From Prochlorococcus sp. AG-347-K10 (GTDB taxonomy: Bacteria; Cyanobacteriota; Cyanobacteriia; PCC-6307; Cyanobiaceae): 64,000 nt of DNA. Under the pieces are notes generated by a model. It did no database searches, was not told the origin of the DNA, and worked only from the letters and a program-made list of their open reading frames with translations. Shown one piece after another: positions 29,446-38,615 of this stretch. The position numbers and the translations under genes were made by a program. Positions within the stretch are counted from its first letter, which is position 1, and every line of letters starts with the position of its first letter. The stretch spans positions 1-64,000 of the forward strand of contig QCCB01000004.1 of the NCBI GenBank assembly GCA_003278955.1. Reading direction: 5' to 3'.

Positions 29446-30528
29446 ATGAAAAGCTTAAAAGAAAATTTTCAAAAAGCAAACATAGTTATTATTGGATCAG
29501 GGATTATTGGAAAATTTAATGCCTTAGAATTATCAGAATTAGGTTTCCAGGTAACGATAATAGATCCAACTCAACTCCAAAATAGTAGCAATGCAGCTTT
29601 AGGCTTACTAATGGGTAATATGTATCAAAAAAGAAGAGGTAGAAGCTGGGATCTCAGGAAACAAAGCATTGAATTATGGCCACAATGGATTACATTCCTA
29701 CAAAAATTTAATTATGAATTAAATATCGAAAAACCATTAATAAAACTAACTACTGATGAAGAAAAGTTTAAAAAATTAGAGAAATTTGTTTATGAAAATA
29801 ATGATCCAACGTTACTAATTTTAGAAAAAGACTCAATATTAATCAAGAATATAAATAAAGCCTTCCAAACGAAAAATATAAGAGGAATGATCTCCTTCAA
29901 AGATGGAAGAATAAATGCTTTATTGTTACTTCAAACACTAGATAAATATCTAAAACATAAAAAAGTAAATTATTTAAAAGGAGAAATAATAAAAATAAGA
30001 AAATCAAACAATCAATGGATTTCTACGACAAGGAATAATGAAAATATCAAATCTGACATGGTTATTTTGTGTAATTCACTAAAAGCAATTGATTTAATAG
30101 ATAGCCGATCTCACAACATCAAATTAAAGCCTGTTTTAGGTCAAGCTATGGAAATTGAGATTAATGATGCAGAAGTTGATTTGTTATCGCTGCCAAAACA
30201 ATTCAATATAAATGATAAAAATATAATTCCAAAATCAAAAAATAAGCTAATTATTGGGTCAACTGACGAATATAGTACTAAGCCAGAAAAAAATACATTC
30301 GAAAAACTCACAAATTTTCTCGATAAAAAACCAAATTGGCTGGAGAAAGGAAAAATTTCTAAAAAGTGGTACGGAATTAGGTCAAGACCAGAGGGTGAGC
30401 CTTCACCAATAATGAAAAATCTTGAAAATGGACTAATTATATGTACAGGTTTTTATAAAAATGGGATTTTACTGGCTCCCGCTTGTTCTAAATGGGTTGC
30501 TAATGAAATCAAAAATTACCTTTACTAA
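29446..30528 (+). CDS. FAD-dependent oxidoreductase, glycine oxidase (ThiO)/DadA-like
   Basis: A 360-residue flavoprotein. The N-terminal dinucleotide-binding fingerprint [20 protein letters not shown]...VTIID binds FAD. The rest follows the DAO superfamily: a substrate domain, then [14 protein letters not shown] and a C-terminal [16 protein letters not shown] with [17 protein letters not shown], similar to ThiO, which makes iminoglycine for thiazole synthesis. ThiG or ThiS are not nearby, so an amino acid oxidase or dehydrogenase is the safer call. It ends 4 bp inside dnaK. Confidence 0.78.
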   Translation: MKSLKENFQKANIVIIGSGIIGKFNALELSELGFQVTIIDPTQLQNSSNAALGLLMGNMYQKRRGRSWDLRKQSIELWPQWITFLQKFNYELNIEKPLIKLTTDEEKFKKLEKFVYENNDPTLLILEKDSILIKNINKAFQTKNIRGMISFKDGRINALLLLQTLDKYLKHKKVNYLKGEIIKIRKSNNQWISTTRNNENIKSDMVILCNSLKAIDLIDSRSHNIKLKPVLGQAMEIEINDAEVDLLSLPKQFNINDKNIIPKSKNKLIIGSTDEYSTKPEKNTFEKLTNFLDKKPNWLEKGKISKKWYGIRSRPEGEPSPIMKNLENGLIICTGFYKNGILLAPACSKWVANEIKNYLY

Positions 30529-32432
30529 TCTTTTGTTTCAGTAAAGTCTGCATCAATTACATCATCTCCACCTTTTTCATTTGAATCACTCTGATCAGGA
30601 CCGCCTGCTGCGCCAGGTGAGGGTGGCTGATTGCCTGGTTGCTGATAAACAGATGAACCAACTGCATAAAGTTCTTGCTGGAGTTCTTCAAGAAGTTTTT
30701 TCATTGATTCATAATCTTCTTTTGAAGTTGCTTCTTTTAAAGCATTACTTTTTTCTTCAACTTTAGACTTTGCTGCAGCATCAATTTTGTCTCCTAACTC
30801 ACCAAGTTGCTTTTCTGTCTGGTAGACAAGAGTTTCTGCTTGATTTTTTAAATCAATTTTTTCTCTTTTTTCTTTATCTGCAGATGCATTTGATTCAGCA
30901 TCTTTTACCATTTTTTCTACTTCATTATCAGATAGAGTGGAAGCCCCAGTGATAGAAATACTTTGCTCTTTACCACTTCCTTTATCTTTAGCAGTAACAC
31001 TAAGAATTCCATTTGCATCGATATCAAATGTAACTTCAATTTGCGGAACCCCTCTTGGTGCTGAAGGTATTCCATCTAATCTAAAGGTTCCTAAGCTTTT
31101 GTTATCAGAAGCCATTTCTCTTTCACCCTGTAAAACATGTATTTCAACATTTGTTTGACCGTCTACAGCAGTTGAATATGTTTCAGATTTCTTTGTAGGT
31201 ACTGTAGTATTTCGATTTATCATTTTTGTCATTACTCCGCCTAAAGTCTCTACACCTAGAGAAAGTGGAGTAACGTCAAGCAACAATATATCTTTAACCT
31301 CTCCTGCTAAAACTCCTCCCTGAATTGCAGCTCCAACAGCTACTACCTCATCAGGATTAACGGTTTGATTTGGATCTTTACCAATTATTTTTTTAACTAA
31401 ATCTAGAACAGCAGGTATTCTAGATGAGCCTCCGACCATAACAACTTCATCAATTTCACTAGTAGAAATTTTTGCATCGCTTATAGCTCTCTCAACTGGG
31501 GTCTTACACCTATCAATTAATGAAGCTGCTAGTTCCTCAAACTTTGCTCTAGTAAGGTTCAAATCTAAATGTTTTGGTCCTTCAGGCGTGGCTGTAATAA
31601 AAGGTAAATTTATCTCACTTTGCGTAGCATTTGAGAGCTCTATTTTTGCTTTTTCTGCAGCTTCAGTCAATCTTTGCAAAGCTTGCTTATCTTGTCTAAG
31701 ATCAATTCCCTCATTTGATTTAAAGGTATTAGCTAAGTGATCTACAATACATCTATCAAAATCATCACCACCTAAATGTGTATCCCCAGACGTAGATAGA
31801 ACTTCAGTTACTCCATCACCTGCTTCAATAACTGAGACATCAAATGTTCCTCCCCCTAAATCAAAAACAAGAATTTTTTCATTTTCTTTATCCAAACCAT
31901 ATGCTAAGGCCGCAGCGGTAGGCTCATTTACGATTCTGAGAACTTCTAAACCTGCAATCTTTCCGGCATCTTTAGTAGCCTGTCTTTGTGAATCATTAAA
32001 ATAAGCTGGAACTGTAATTACAGCTTGTGTAACTTTTTCTCCAAGGTATTTACCCGCATCATCTGATAACTTTCTTAAAACTTGAGAACTTACCTCTTCA
32101 GGAGAAAACTGCTTATCCAAAATAGGGCATTTTAATTTGACACTAGAACCAGATTTTTCAACAGAATAACTAACTTCTTTAGATTCTTCATTAACTTCAT
32201 CGACTCTTCTTCCAACAAATCGTTTTGCTGAATAAAAAGTATTTTCAGGGTTCATTACAGCCTGTCTTTTAGCTATTTGTCCAACAAGCTGATCTTGATT
32301 TTTTGTATATGCAACAACTGATGGAGTAGTTCTGAAACCCTCAGCATTTGCTATTACAGTAGGTTTACCACCTTCCATTACAGCAACACAACTATTAGTT
32401 GTTCCTAAATCGATTCCTACAACCTTACCCAT
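30525..32432 (-). CDS. dnaK: molecular chaperone DnaK (Hsp70)
   Basis: About 635 residues from the ATG at 32432 ([13 protein letters not shown]); an upstream in-frame codon at 32495 would give 21 extra residues not seen in DnaK. The ATPase domain has [32 protein letters not shown] and [13 protein letters not shown]. The substrate domain has [14 protein letters not shown]. The C-terminus, [11 protein letters not shown] then [10 protein letters not shown], matches the GrpE/J-partnered housekeeping DnaK type rather than a short form. No DnaJ or GrpE gene is near. The 115-bp gap to divergent aroE holds its promoter; an 8-bp TGACGTCA palindrome is at 32474-32481, and no CIRCE inverted repeat is visible. 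Confidence 0.97.
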   Translation of the reverse strand: MGKVVGIDLGTTNSCVAVMEGGKPTVIANAEGFRTTPSVVAYTKNQDQLVGQIAKRQAVMNPENTFYSAKRFVGRRVDEVNEESKEVSYSVEKSGSSVKLKCPILDKQFSPEEVSSQVLRKLSDDAGKYLGEKVTQAVITVPAYFNDSQRQATKDAGKIAGLEVLRIVNEPTAAALAYGLDKENEKILVFDLGGGTFDVSVIEAGDGVTEVLSTSGDTHLGGDDFDRCIVDHLANTFKSNEGIDLRQDKQALQRLTEAAEKAKIELSNATQSEINLPFITATPEGPKHLDLNLTRAKFEELAASLIDRCKTPVERAISDAKISTSEIDEVVMVGGSSRIPAVLDLVKKIIGKDPNQTVNPDEVVAVGAAIQGGVLAGEVKDILLLDVTPLSLGVETLGGVMTKMINRNTTVPTKKSETYSTAVDGQTNVEIHVLQGEREMASDNKSLGTFRLDGIPSAPRGVPQIEVTFDIDANGILSVTAKDKGSGKEQSISITGASTLSDNEVEKMVKDAESNASADKEKREKIDLKNQAETLVYQTEKQLGELGDKIDAAAKSKVEEKSNALKEATSKEDYESMKKLLEELQQELYAVGSSVYQQPGNQPPSPGAAGGPDQSDSNEKGGDDVIDADFTETKD

Positions 32433-32547
32433 GGGTAAACCCTTTATATTTGTTATTCTCCATAATCGGTCATTGACGTCATTATTGTTACTCAAAGATG
32501 GGGTGTGGTTCCCGAACAGATCATTATTTTAAAGAAAAATTCTAAAC

Positions 32548-33408
32548 ATGATTTCAAGTAAGACATCTTTTATAGCATTAATCGGCAATCCTGTAAGCCA
32601 TTCATTGTCACCGATTATGCAAAATGCTGCATTCCAATATTTAGGCCTAGATTTAATTTACATTGCTATACCTTGCAAAGATGAAGATCTAGAATTGGTT
32701 CTGAATTCTTTGAAAAAAATCAATTGCAAAGGTTTAAACATTACAATCCCCCATAAAGAAAAAGTATTTAACTTATGTAGTGAAATTTCTCCTATTGCAA
32801 GCAAACTTAAAGCCATTAATACCCTGAAATTAAATTCTGTAAATGAATGGAGCGCAACTAATACTGATTTAGAAGGATTTATTTATCCATTAAAAAATTT
32901 AAACTTAGCAAAGAAAAAATCAATAGTTCTTGGCTCCGGGGGTGCAGCAAAATCTGTTATTCAAGGTTTAATAAATTTAAATCTTTCACAAATTTCAGTA
33001 ATAGCACGTAACAAATCATCACTAGATGAATTAATAAAAAACTTTGAAAATCAAATTGAACTTCAGAGCTTCTTAACTAATGATAATCAAGCTCAAAATT
33101 TAATTGAAGAAGCAGATTTAATTGTAAATACAACACCAGTAGGAATGAAAACAGCCAAAAATGAAATGAATTTATTGCCTTATGGAGATTATTTTTGGAG
33201 ATCTCTTAAGTCAAAAACTATTGTTTATGATTTAATATACAATCCTGCCCCGACTCATCTATTAAAATTCAGCGCCAATAAAGGATGCATGACTATAGAT
33301 GGTTTGCAAATGCTTGTTGCTCAGGGATTGAAATCATTATCATTTTGGACAAATGGCTTAGAAGTACCTTTTCATATTATGAATGATGCACTCAAAAATC
33401 ATCTTTAA
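32548..33408 (+). CDS. aroE: shikimate dehydrogenase
   Basis: A 286-residue NADP-dependent enzyme reducing 3-dehydroshikimate to shikimate. The substrate domain has GNPVSHSLSPIMQNAAF near residue 14 and GLNITIPHKEKV (with the active Lys-like position). The cofactor domain has GSGGAAKSVI and NTTPVGM, and DGLQMLVAQG near the end. Length is normal. It is divergent from dnaK and 102 bp upstream of rpsF. Confidence 0.96.
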   Translation: MISSKTSFIALIGNPVSHSLSPIMQNAAFQYLGLDLIYIAIPCKDEDLELVLNSLKKINCKGLNITIPHKEKVFNLCSEISPIASKLKAINTLKLNSVNEWSATNTDLEGFIYPLKNLNLAKKKSIVLGSGGAAKSVIQGLINLNLSQISVIARNKSSLDELIKNFENQIELQSFLTNDNQAQNLIEEADLIVNTTPVGMKTAKNEMNLLPYGDYFWRSLKSKTIVYDLIYNPAPTHLLKFSANKGCMTIDGLQMLVAQGLKSLSFWTNGLEVPFHIMNDALKNHL

Positions 33409-33434
33409 AATAATGCTAATTTTCAAGGAACTGC

Positions 33435-33490
33435 ACATCATGATGTATCGTTAAAGATGAACAGACGCTCATGATATCAATCATATGAGC
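33435..33490 (+). promoter_or_regulatory. two inverted repeats in the rpsF leader
   Basis: A perfect 12-bp palindrome, ACATCATGATGT, lies at 33435-33446. Further on, GCTCATGAT at 33467-33475 and ATC-AT-ATGAGC at 33480-33490 form a 9-bp stem with a 2-nt bulge and an ATCA loop. The second ends 20 nt before the rpsF ATG. Both are in the 102-bp gap after aroE. They may be an operator or a leader RNA structure; S6-S18 autoregulatory leaders are known upstream of rpsF in other bacteria, but the usual CCG-containing bulge is not visible here. Confidence 0.45.
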
Positions 33491-33510
33491 CAAAGACCTT
33501 GTCTGAAACT

Positions 33511-33972
33511 ATGAACGATCAACAATCTTATTACGAAACCATGTATATCCTCCGCCCAGATATTGCGGAAGATAAAGTAACTAACCACATCGATAAATAC
33601 AATAAGCTTTTAGAAGAATTTGGCGGTACCATCCTCGATAGTCAAATGAGGGGTAAAAGAAGATTAGCCTATCAAATAGCAAAACATAGAGAAGGTATTT
33701 ACGTCCAACTCAGTCATCAAGGAGATGGACAACATATTTTCAAAATCGAAAAAGCAATGAGACTAAGCGAAGATGTTATTAGATACATGACCGTTAAACA
33801 AGAAGGGCCCTTGCCAACTCCAAGACCTTCTACGAAGAGTTCAACTAAAGCAGATGATAAAGAAAACATAGAAACTAAAGTTGAATCTAAGGAAGAACAA
33901 CCTGTAGTAAGCGCAGATACTTCAACTTCGGGAAAAGATGATACTGAAACTAAAGAAAATACAGAATCTTAA
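33511..33972 (+). CDS. rpsF: 30S ribosomal protein S6
   Basis: About 153 residues from the ATG at 33511; a TTG at 33499 is the alternative. The S6 fold is seen from [12 protein letters not shown] through [18 protein letters not shown] to [14 protein letters not shown]. The C-terminus, about 50 residues, is a Thr/Ser/Glu/Lys-rich low-complexity tail longer than in the best-known short S6 proteins. S6 binds the 16S central domain together with S18. Here rpsF stands alone, without rpsR or ssb, and ends 3 bp before the convergent argG. Confidence 0.95.
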   Translation: MNDQQSYYETMYILRPDIAEDKVTNHIDKYNKLLEEFGGTILDSQMRGKRRLAYQIAKHREGIYVQLSHQGDGQHIFKIEKAMRLSEDVIRYMTVKQEGPLPTPRPSTKSSTKADDKENIETKVESKEEQPVVSADTSTSGKDDTETKENTES

Positions 33973-33975
33973 ATG

Positions 33976-35190
33976 TTAATCTTTTGTTTTTGAATTTAAT
34001 TCAGCCCAAATTTTATTAGACATACCCCACATATAAATAAAACCCTCTGCTAAAGAATGATTAAAAACATCGTCTTTGCTATAAGTTGCCAAATCTTCTC
34101 TGTAAAGTGAATTATTTTCCGACATTCTACCGATTACTATTGCGTTCCCCTTATGAAGTCTAATCTTTACTCTTCCATTAACTGCAGTTTGAGTCGACGA
34201 AATAAATGAATCTAAACTATCTTTAAGAGGTCCAAACCAAAAACCTTGATAGACAAGTTGACCCCATTTTTTTTCAACTGTTCCTTTAAAGTCGACAACA
34301 TCAGGATTTAATGTAATGCTTTCTAATTCTTTGTGAGCTTTGATTAAAAGCAAGAGGCCTGGGGTTTCGTAAATCTCTCTACTTTTAATTCCTACTACTC
34401 GATCCTCAATCATATCAATTCTTCCAAAACCATGCTCACCTGCGAGAACATTAGCTTTTTTAATAATCTCTACGGGGGTTAGAGATTCATCATTCATTCC
34501 AACAGGAAACCCATTTTTGAAAATAATTTCTACTTCTTGAGGAGAATCAGGTGAATTCTCAATAGATGATGTCATTGCAAAAATATCTTCAGGTGCTTCT
34601 TTCATTGGGTCTTCTAATATGCCTGCTTCAATACTCCTACCAAGTAAGTTAACATCTATTGAATATGGTGATTTTTTTGATACTGGTGCAGGAATACCAA
34701 ACTTTTCTCCGTACACTATTGCCTCTTCCCTACTCATATTCCATTCTCTTGCAGGAGTAATTATTTTTAAATCAGGACCTAAAGCATTTATTGCTAAATC
34801 AAATCGAACTTGATCATTCCCTTTACCAGTGCATCCATGAGCAACTGCATCAGCACTAAACTCTCTAGCAATATTTACAAGATTTTCTGCAATTAAAGGT
34901 CTAGCAAGAGCTGTAGATAAAGGATATTTATCTAAATATAATGCGTTTGCTCTAATGGCTGGAAAAGCGTATCTCTCAACAAAACTTTTAACTAAATTGC
35001 CAACAATTGATTGAGATGCACCAGAATTTAAAGCTTTTTGCCTAATAAGTTCTAAATCCTCGCCTTGACCAAGATCTGCGACAAAAGTAACCACTTCTGA
35101 AATTCCATACTCATTCTTTAAATATGGAATACAAACGCTCGTATCTACGCCACCAGAATAAGCTAGTACAACTTTTTTTACCTGCTGCAT
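33976..35190 (-). CDS. argG: argininosuccinate synthase
   Basis: A 404-residue enzyme joining citrulline and aspartate with ATP for arginine synthesis. The N-terminal PP-loop is [23 protein letters not shown] and the [14 protein letters not shown] segment are typical of ArgG, as is [11 protein letters not shown]. Length is normal. argH, the next enzyme of the pathway, lies 26 kb away beyond the origin at 61522. Confidence 0.97.
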   Translation of the reverse strand: MQQVKKVVLAYSGGVDTSVCIPYLKNEYGISEVVTFVADLGQGEDLELIRQKALNSGASQSIVGNLVKSFVERYAFPAIRANALYLDKYPLSTALARPLIAENLVNIAREFSADAVAHGCTGKGNDQVRFDLAINALGPDLKIITPAREWNMSREEAIVYGEKFGIPAPVSKKSPYSIDVNLLGRSIEAGILEDPMKEAPEDIFAMTSSIENSPDSPQEVEIIFKNGFPVGMNDESLTPVEIIKKANVLAGEHGFGRIDMIEDRVVGIKSREIYETPGLLLLIKAHKELESITLNPDVVDFKGTVEKKWGQLVYQGFWFGPLKDSLDSFISSTQTAVNGRVKIRLHKGNAIVIGRMSENNSLYREDLATYSKDDVFNHSLAEGFIYMWGMSNKIWAELNSKTKD

Positions 35191-35227
35191 CTAAATTTGC
35201 TCCATAAATTTAAAATTTTTGACGTAA

Positions 35228-35422
35228 TTAAGAATTTGAAAACTTATTAAAGACTAATACTATTGTAACTAAAAGAGCTGGACCAAAAACTAGTAATAAG
35301 AGAAGAAAGTTATTAATTATTAAAACATTGGGATTTAAATATCCTATAAGTTTTAATAATCCAGACAGCAACAATGAAATTAGCCAAATAAAAAAGTATT
35401 TTAAATTTCCTTTATCAAACAA
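35228..35422 (-). CDS. small membrane protein, 64 aa, unknown
   Basis: An open frame from TTG at 35422 encodes 64 residues with two hydrophobic stretches (about 9-27 and 36-59) joined by GYLNPNVLIIN. No ATG is present in frame before the upstream stop, so TTG is the only reasonable start. It lies 37 bp upstream of argG on the same strand and divergent from the DUF3134 gene. I do not recognise a family. The double-hairpin shape is common among small cyanobacterial membrane proteins. Confidence 0.5.
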   Translation of the reverse strand: MFDKGNLKYFFIWLISLLLSGLLKLIGYLNPNVLIINNFLLLLLVFGPALLVTIVLVFNKFSNS

Positions 35423-35475
35423 AGTTTTTAGTGTGCATCATTATGTATTATCTTATATATAGAACATTATCTATA

Positions 35476-35757
35476 ATGGATTCAAACAAACTAAAACTTA
35501 GATTAGACGATATTTCTGAAATCAATCCTGCTTTAACTTGCTACCACAGAGACGATCCAGCTCCTGTATTGCCATTAAGAGAGGAGCCTGATCTACTATC
35601 TTGGCTCGAAAATACAGGTAGACTCGTTGCAGAAAAAGATGGAGATTCCCAAGAGATTAGTACAATAGAGGAAGAAGAACTTTCAGCGCTAATGGGTGAA
35701 AAGGAAGATTATAAAACTGAAGAAGATCCTGCATTAGAAGATGATTGGGAAGATTAA
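35476..35757 (+). CDS. DUF3134 family protein
   Basis: A 93-residue acidic protein from the ATG at 35476; upstream in-frame codons would add 15 unlikely residues. It contains the core PAPVLPLREEPDLLSWLENTGRL, which matches my memory of the cyanobacterial DUF3134 pattern (a basic or acidic lead, SLLDWLE.TGRL, then an acidic tail). The C-terminus is rich in Glu and Asp (EEEELSALMGEKED...DDWED). It has no known role. Its end overlaps the mraY start by 17 bp. Confidence 0.75.
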   Translation: MDSNKLKLRLDDISEINPALTCYHRDDPAPVLPLREEPDLLSWLENTGRLVAEKDGDSQEISTIEEEELSALMGEKEDYKTEEDPALEDDWED

Positions 35758-36817
35758 AAAGTTTAACTTTGAATCTTTATTTATATTAAATACTTTTGCT
35801 TTAATAGTTACCTCCTATTTTTTTAATAATTTTATTTTTACAGGAGTTTACATATTATTCTTCTTTATTTCTATTTTTACAACGAAAAATGGTCTGAAGA
35901 TTATCAAAAAATTTAATTTACTTCAAAATATTAGGAATGAAGGCCCAGCTAATCACTTTAAAAAAAGTGATACTCCAACAATGGGTGGGATATTTATGAT
36001 AATCCCTTTTTTAATTTGTCTTTTAATAATAACTATCAATTTAGGATCCCTTCAATTATTTCTTTTATTCCTGACTATTTTTGGTTTCTTTATGACAGGT
36101 TTTTTAGATGATTATTTAAGTATTAGAAACAAAGAAAATACAGGTTTAAAAACAAAAGAGAAATTTATCATACAAAGTTTTATCTCAATAATTTTTATAT
36201 TGTTAGCCTATGAAAAAGATTTAATCAGTCCATTAATAACAGTTTCTAACTCCTGGGGAATAAATATGAATATTTTCATATTGCCAATTTCTTTTTTAGT
36301 ACTTGTAGGCATAAGTAATTCAGTAAATTTGACTGATGGACTAGATGGATTAGCAGCTGGATGCAGTGGAATTGTCTTTTATGGATTAGGAACAGAAATA
36401 TTAATGAAAGAACAGCAAGAACTTTTTGTTTTTAGCATCTTATGTTTTTCGATGTCCGGCATATGTCTAGGATTTCTCAAGTTTAATAGTTATCCTGCAA
36501 AAATATTTATGGGTGACACAGGATCTCTAAGTATTGGAGCAATTTTAGGTTCTATAGCGTTATTAACCAATAGCGTTTTTACCTTATTTATTTTCTCAGG
36601 AATATTTATTATTGAATCCTTATCAGTAATAATTCAAGTAGGGTTTTTTAAAATTACAAAAAAATTATTTCATAAAGGTAAACGCATATTTTTAATGGCT
36701 CCATTACACCACCATTTTGAACTTAAAGGAGTTGAAGAACAAAAAATAGTTGAAAATTTTTGGAAAATCAACATTTTACTTGTAATTTTAGGTATAGTTT
36801 TAAAAATCAATCTTTGA
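35741..36817 (+). CDS. mraY: phospho-N-acetylmuramoyl-pentapeptide transferase
   Basis: A 358-residue polytopic membrane enzyme making lipid I from undecaprenyl phosphate and UDP-MurNAc-pentapeptide. MraY signatures are KKSDTPTMGGIFMI, GFLDDYLSIRNKENTGL (the DD motif), NLTDGLDGLAAG and the C-terminal APLHHHFELKG. About ten membrane segments can be counted. The gene is not in a dcw cluster here, only between small unknown proteins. Confidence 0.96.
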   Translation: MIGKIKKFNFESLFILNTFALIVTSYFFNNFIFTGVYILFFFISIFTTKNGLKIIKKFNLLQNIRNEGPANHFKKSDTPTMGGIFMIIPFLICLLIITINLGSLQLFLLFLTIFGFFMTGFLDDYLSIRNKENTGLKTKEKFIIQSFISIIFILLAYEKDLISPLITVSNSWGINMNIFILPISFLVLVGISNSVNLTDGLDGLAAGCSGIVFYGLGTEILMKEQQELFVFSILCFSMSGICLGFLKFNSYPAKIFMGDTGSLSIGAILGSIALLTNSVFTLFIFSGIFIIESLSVIIQVGFFKITKKLFHKGKRIFLMAPLHHHFELKGVEEQKIVENFWKINILLVILGIVLKINL

Positions 36818-36827
36818 AAAATTTGTT

Positions 36828-37073
36828 ATGAATTTTTTTACATGGAAAGATAATGGATTAACAAGTGACTGCTCAAGCCTTGATGCCATGGCATCAAGGT
36901 TTGAAGAAACTGCTAACCTAATGAAAAAACTATCTAAGAAAGGCTTCAAACTAAAGAAAACGCAAAATAATCAACTAATTCTTCACCCTGATCCTGAAGT
37001 ATTTGATCAGTGGGGTTTTATAAGTGAGGAAGTCCCTTTTAAACAACTTTGCTTAATATCAGATGAAGAATAA
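36828..37073 (+). CDS. conserved small hypothetical protein, 81 aa
   Basis: An ATG-started 81-residue soluble protein 10 bp after mraY. It has a helical centre (SSLDAMASRFEETANLMKKLSKKGFKLKK) followed by a short beta-like part (NQLILHPDPEVFDQWGF). I do not know a function. I recall similar short proteins in other marine picocyanobacteria. Its last 67 bp overlap the 3' end of sps on the opposite strand, so one DNA segment encodes both C-termini. Confidence 0.75.
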   Translation: MNFFTWKDNGLTSDCSSLDAMASRFEETANLMKKLSKKGFKLKKTQNNQLILHPDPEVFDQWGFISEEVPFKQLCLISDEE

Positions 37074-38416
37074 CTATTTGAACTTGAGAATTCTTCCGTA
37101 AGTACTGATAAATAATTGCGCACATGAGTGTTCCAACTAAAGTGTCTGTTAACACCCTCAATTCCGTTTCTGCTCCATATTTTCCACTGATTATTATTTG
37201 ATATTCCTTTTTCAAGAATAACTTTCAACTCATTAACATCACTAACATCTACTAGAAGTCCATTTTCACATTTTGAACGAATTTCTTTTGGCCCTCCATC
37301 ATTTGTTGATATTATTGGTAAACCACATGAAGAAGCTTCAAGAAGAGTTAAACCAAAAGGCTCTGTTAGAGCTGGATTTACAAATACACCACCTCTGCTA
37401 GCAGCCCACCTATATAAAGCAGGAATCTGACTTGGAAGATGTTTTTTGGGATAAGCTACCTTTCCGTACAAATTATATTTATCAATTGTTTCAAAAATAT
37501 TATTGAAAACCTCTTTTTGTTGGGGGTCAAGTTTTGAAGTACTATCTCTACAACCTAAAATCAAAATTAAATTAGTTTTTCTTTTTAATTTTTCAGATCT
37601 TCCATATGCTTCAATCAAAGCTGGAATATTTTTTCTTCGTACAGCTCTAGAAATAGTCAAAAATGGAGGTTTAGTAGAATCCTTTAGAAAAGGTTTCATC
37701 ATGTTATCAATTTCAGCTGTCTCGCTTGTGGAGTGAATATGGTGAAATTTATTATGATCAACGCCAGGAGGAATAACTTTAGCTTTGTGAGGTGAAAAAG
37801 AAGAATACTGGGAATATTGATACACTGACTCTTGTTTAGTGCTTGTAACAACAATATCTGCAGACTTCAATGCTTTTTCTTCTGCCTCAATTCTTTTACT
37901 TATAGAATAAATTTTTTCTATTTGATTATTTTTTAAACCCGTATCAAGCAATTTCCTTTTTTTCTCTCTTCCTAAAGAATGACCAGTAAAAATAAGAGGA
38001 ACGTTTAAGGATTTACTTAGTTTAACTCCTACATATCCAGCATCTGCATAATGTGCATGAATGAAATTAGGCTTTTTATTTTTTTTATAGTAAGAAATTA
38101 GTTTTTCAATTAAATTATCTAGATAAGGCCAAAGCAATTCCTTTCTTAAATATTTATCAGGTCCAAATTTGAATCTTAAAATTCTAACTCCAGACTCTAC
38201 AAATTCTTTTTCTTGAGAATATTCATCTTCTACTTTAGGGTCATTTATTAAACGAGTAACTAAATCAACTTGATCAACTTCTGAAGTATTAGCCAAACTT
38301 TTAATTAACTCTAAAACGTATTGTGTTTGCCCTCCTGTATCTGCATCCCTACCTAACTCAAGATTTTTAGAACGTATAAGACCATGTAAATGTAAATGTA
38401 AAAATTTCAACCTCAT
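37007..38416 (-). CDS. sps: sucrose-phosphate synthase, glycosyltransferase domain only
   Basis: A 469-residue GT-B glycosyltransferase. The N-terminus, FLHLHLHGLIRSKNLELGRDADTGGQTQYVLEL, is the distinctive sucrose-phosphate synthase/sucrose synthase opening. GHSLGREKKRKLLDTG and the E-x7-E donor motif in NPALTEPFGLTLLEAS follow. UDP- or ADP-glucose plus fructose-6-phosphate would give sucrose-6-phosphate, a compatible solute in marine cyanobacteria. No C-terminal HAD phosphatase domain is present, so a separate phosphatase is needed. GGAGGA at 38425-38430 sits 8 nt before the ATG. Confidence 0.9.
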   Translation of the reverse strand: MRLKFLHLHLHGLIRSKNLELGRDADTGGQTQYVLELIKSLANTSEVDQVDLVTRLINDPKVEDEYSQEKEFVESGVRILRFKFGPDKYLRKELLWPYLDNLIEKLISYYKKNKKPNFIHAHYADAGYVGVKLSKSLNVPLIFTGHSLGREKKRKLLDTGLKNNQIEKIYSISKRIEAEEKALKSADIVVTSTKQESVYQYSQYSSFSPHKAKVIPPGVDHNKFHHIHSTSETAEIDNMMKPFLKDSTKPPFLTISRAVRRKNIPALIEAYGRSEKLKRKTNLILILGCRDSTSKLDPQQKEVFNNIFETIDKYNLYGKVAYPKKHLPSQIPALYRWAASRGGVFVNPALTEPFGLTLLEASSCGLPIISTNDGGPKEIRSKCENGLLVDVSDVNELKVILEKGISNNNQWKIWSRNGIEGVNRHFSWNTHVRNYLSVLTEEFSSSNSYSSSDIKQSCLKGTSSLIKPH

Positions 38417-38615
38417 TCAGCAAATCCTCCGATCAACGGCCTTTAATACAAATAAGCTGAATTTTCTATGGAAATATTAAGAAAGCATTATGATTTGAAA
38501 CTTTTTTAACATAAAAGTTTTCAAAAAGTAGTTATAGAGGGGTTTTATATCACTTTAAAAAGAATTTCGTATTGCTTAAATAATTAAAATAAAAAGAAAT
38601 ACAACAAGGATTTTC
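38417..38615. other. 199-bp intergenic region upstream of sps
   Basis: Between the uvrA stop and the sps start, both on the minus strand. It holds the sps Shine-Dalgarno sequence (minus-strand GGAGGA) and presumably the promoter. It is AT-rich; I see no clear hairpin with a T-run, no tRNA and no convincing ORF. Confidence 0.5.

Noticed and set aside
32474..32481. TGACGTCA palindrome upstream of dnaK
   Set aside because: Eight bases only and a single copy; no CIRCE inverted repeat or HrcA gene nearby, so I do not call an operator.
38417..38615. Possible small RNA gene in the uvrA-sps gap
   Set aside because: No GC-rich stem, terminator or known cyanobacterial Yfr motif seen; the length is explained by the sps promoter and leader.
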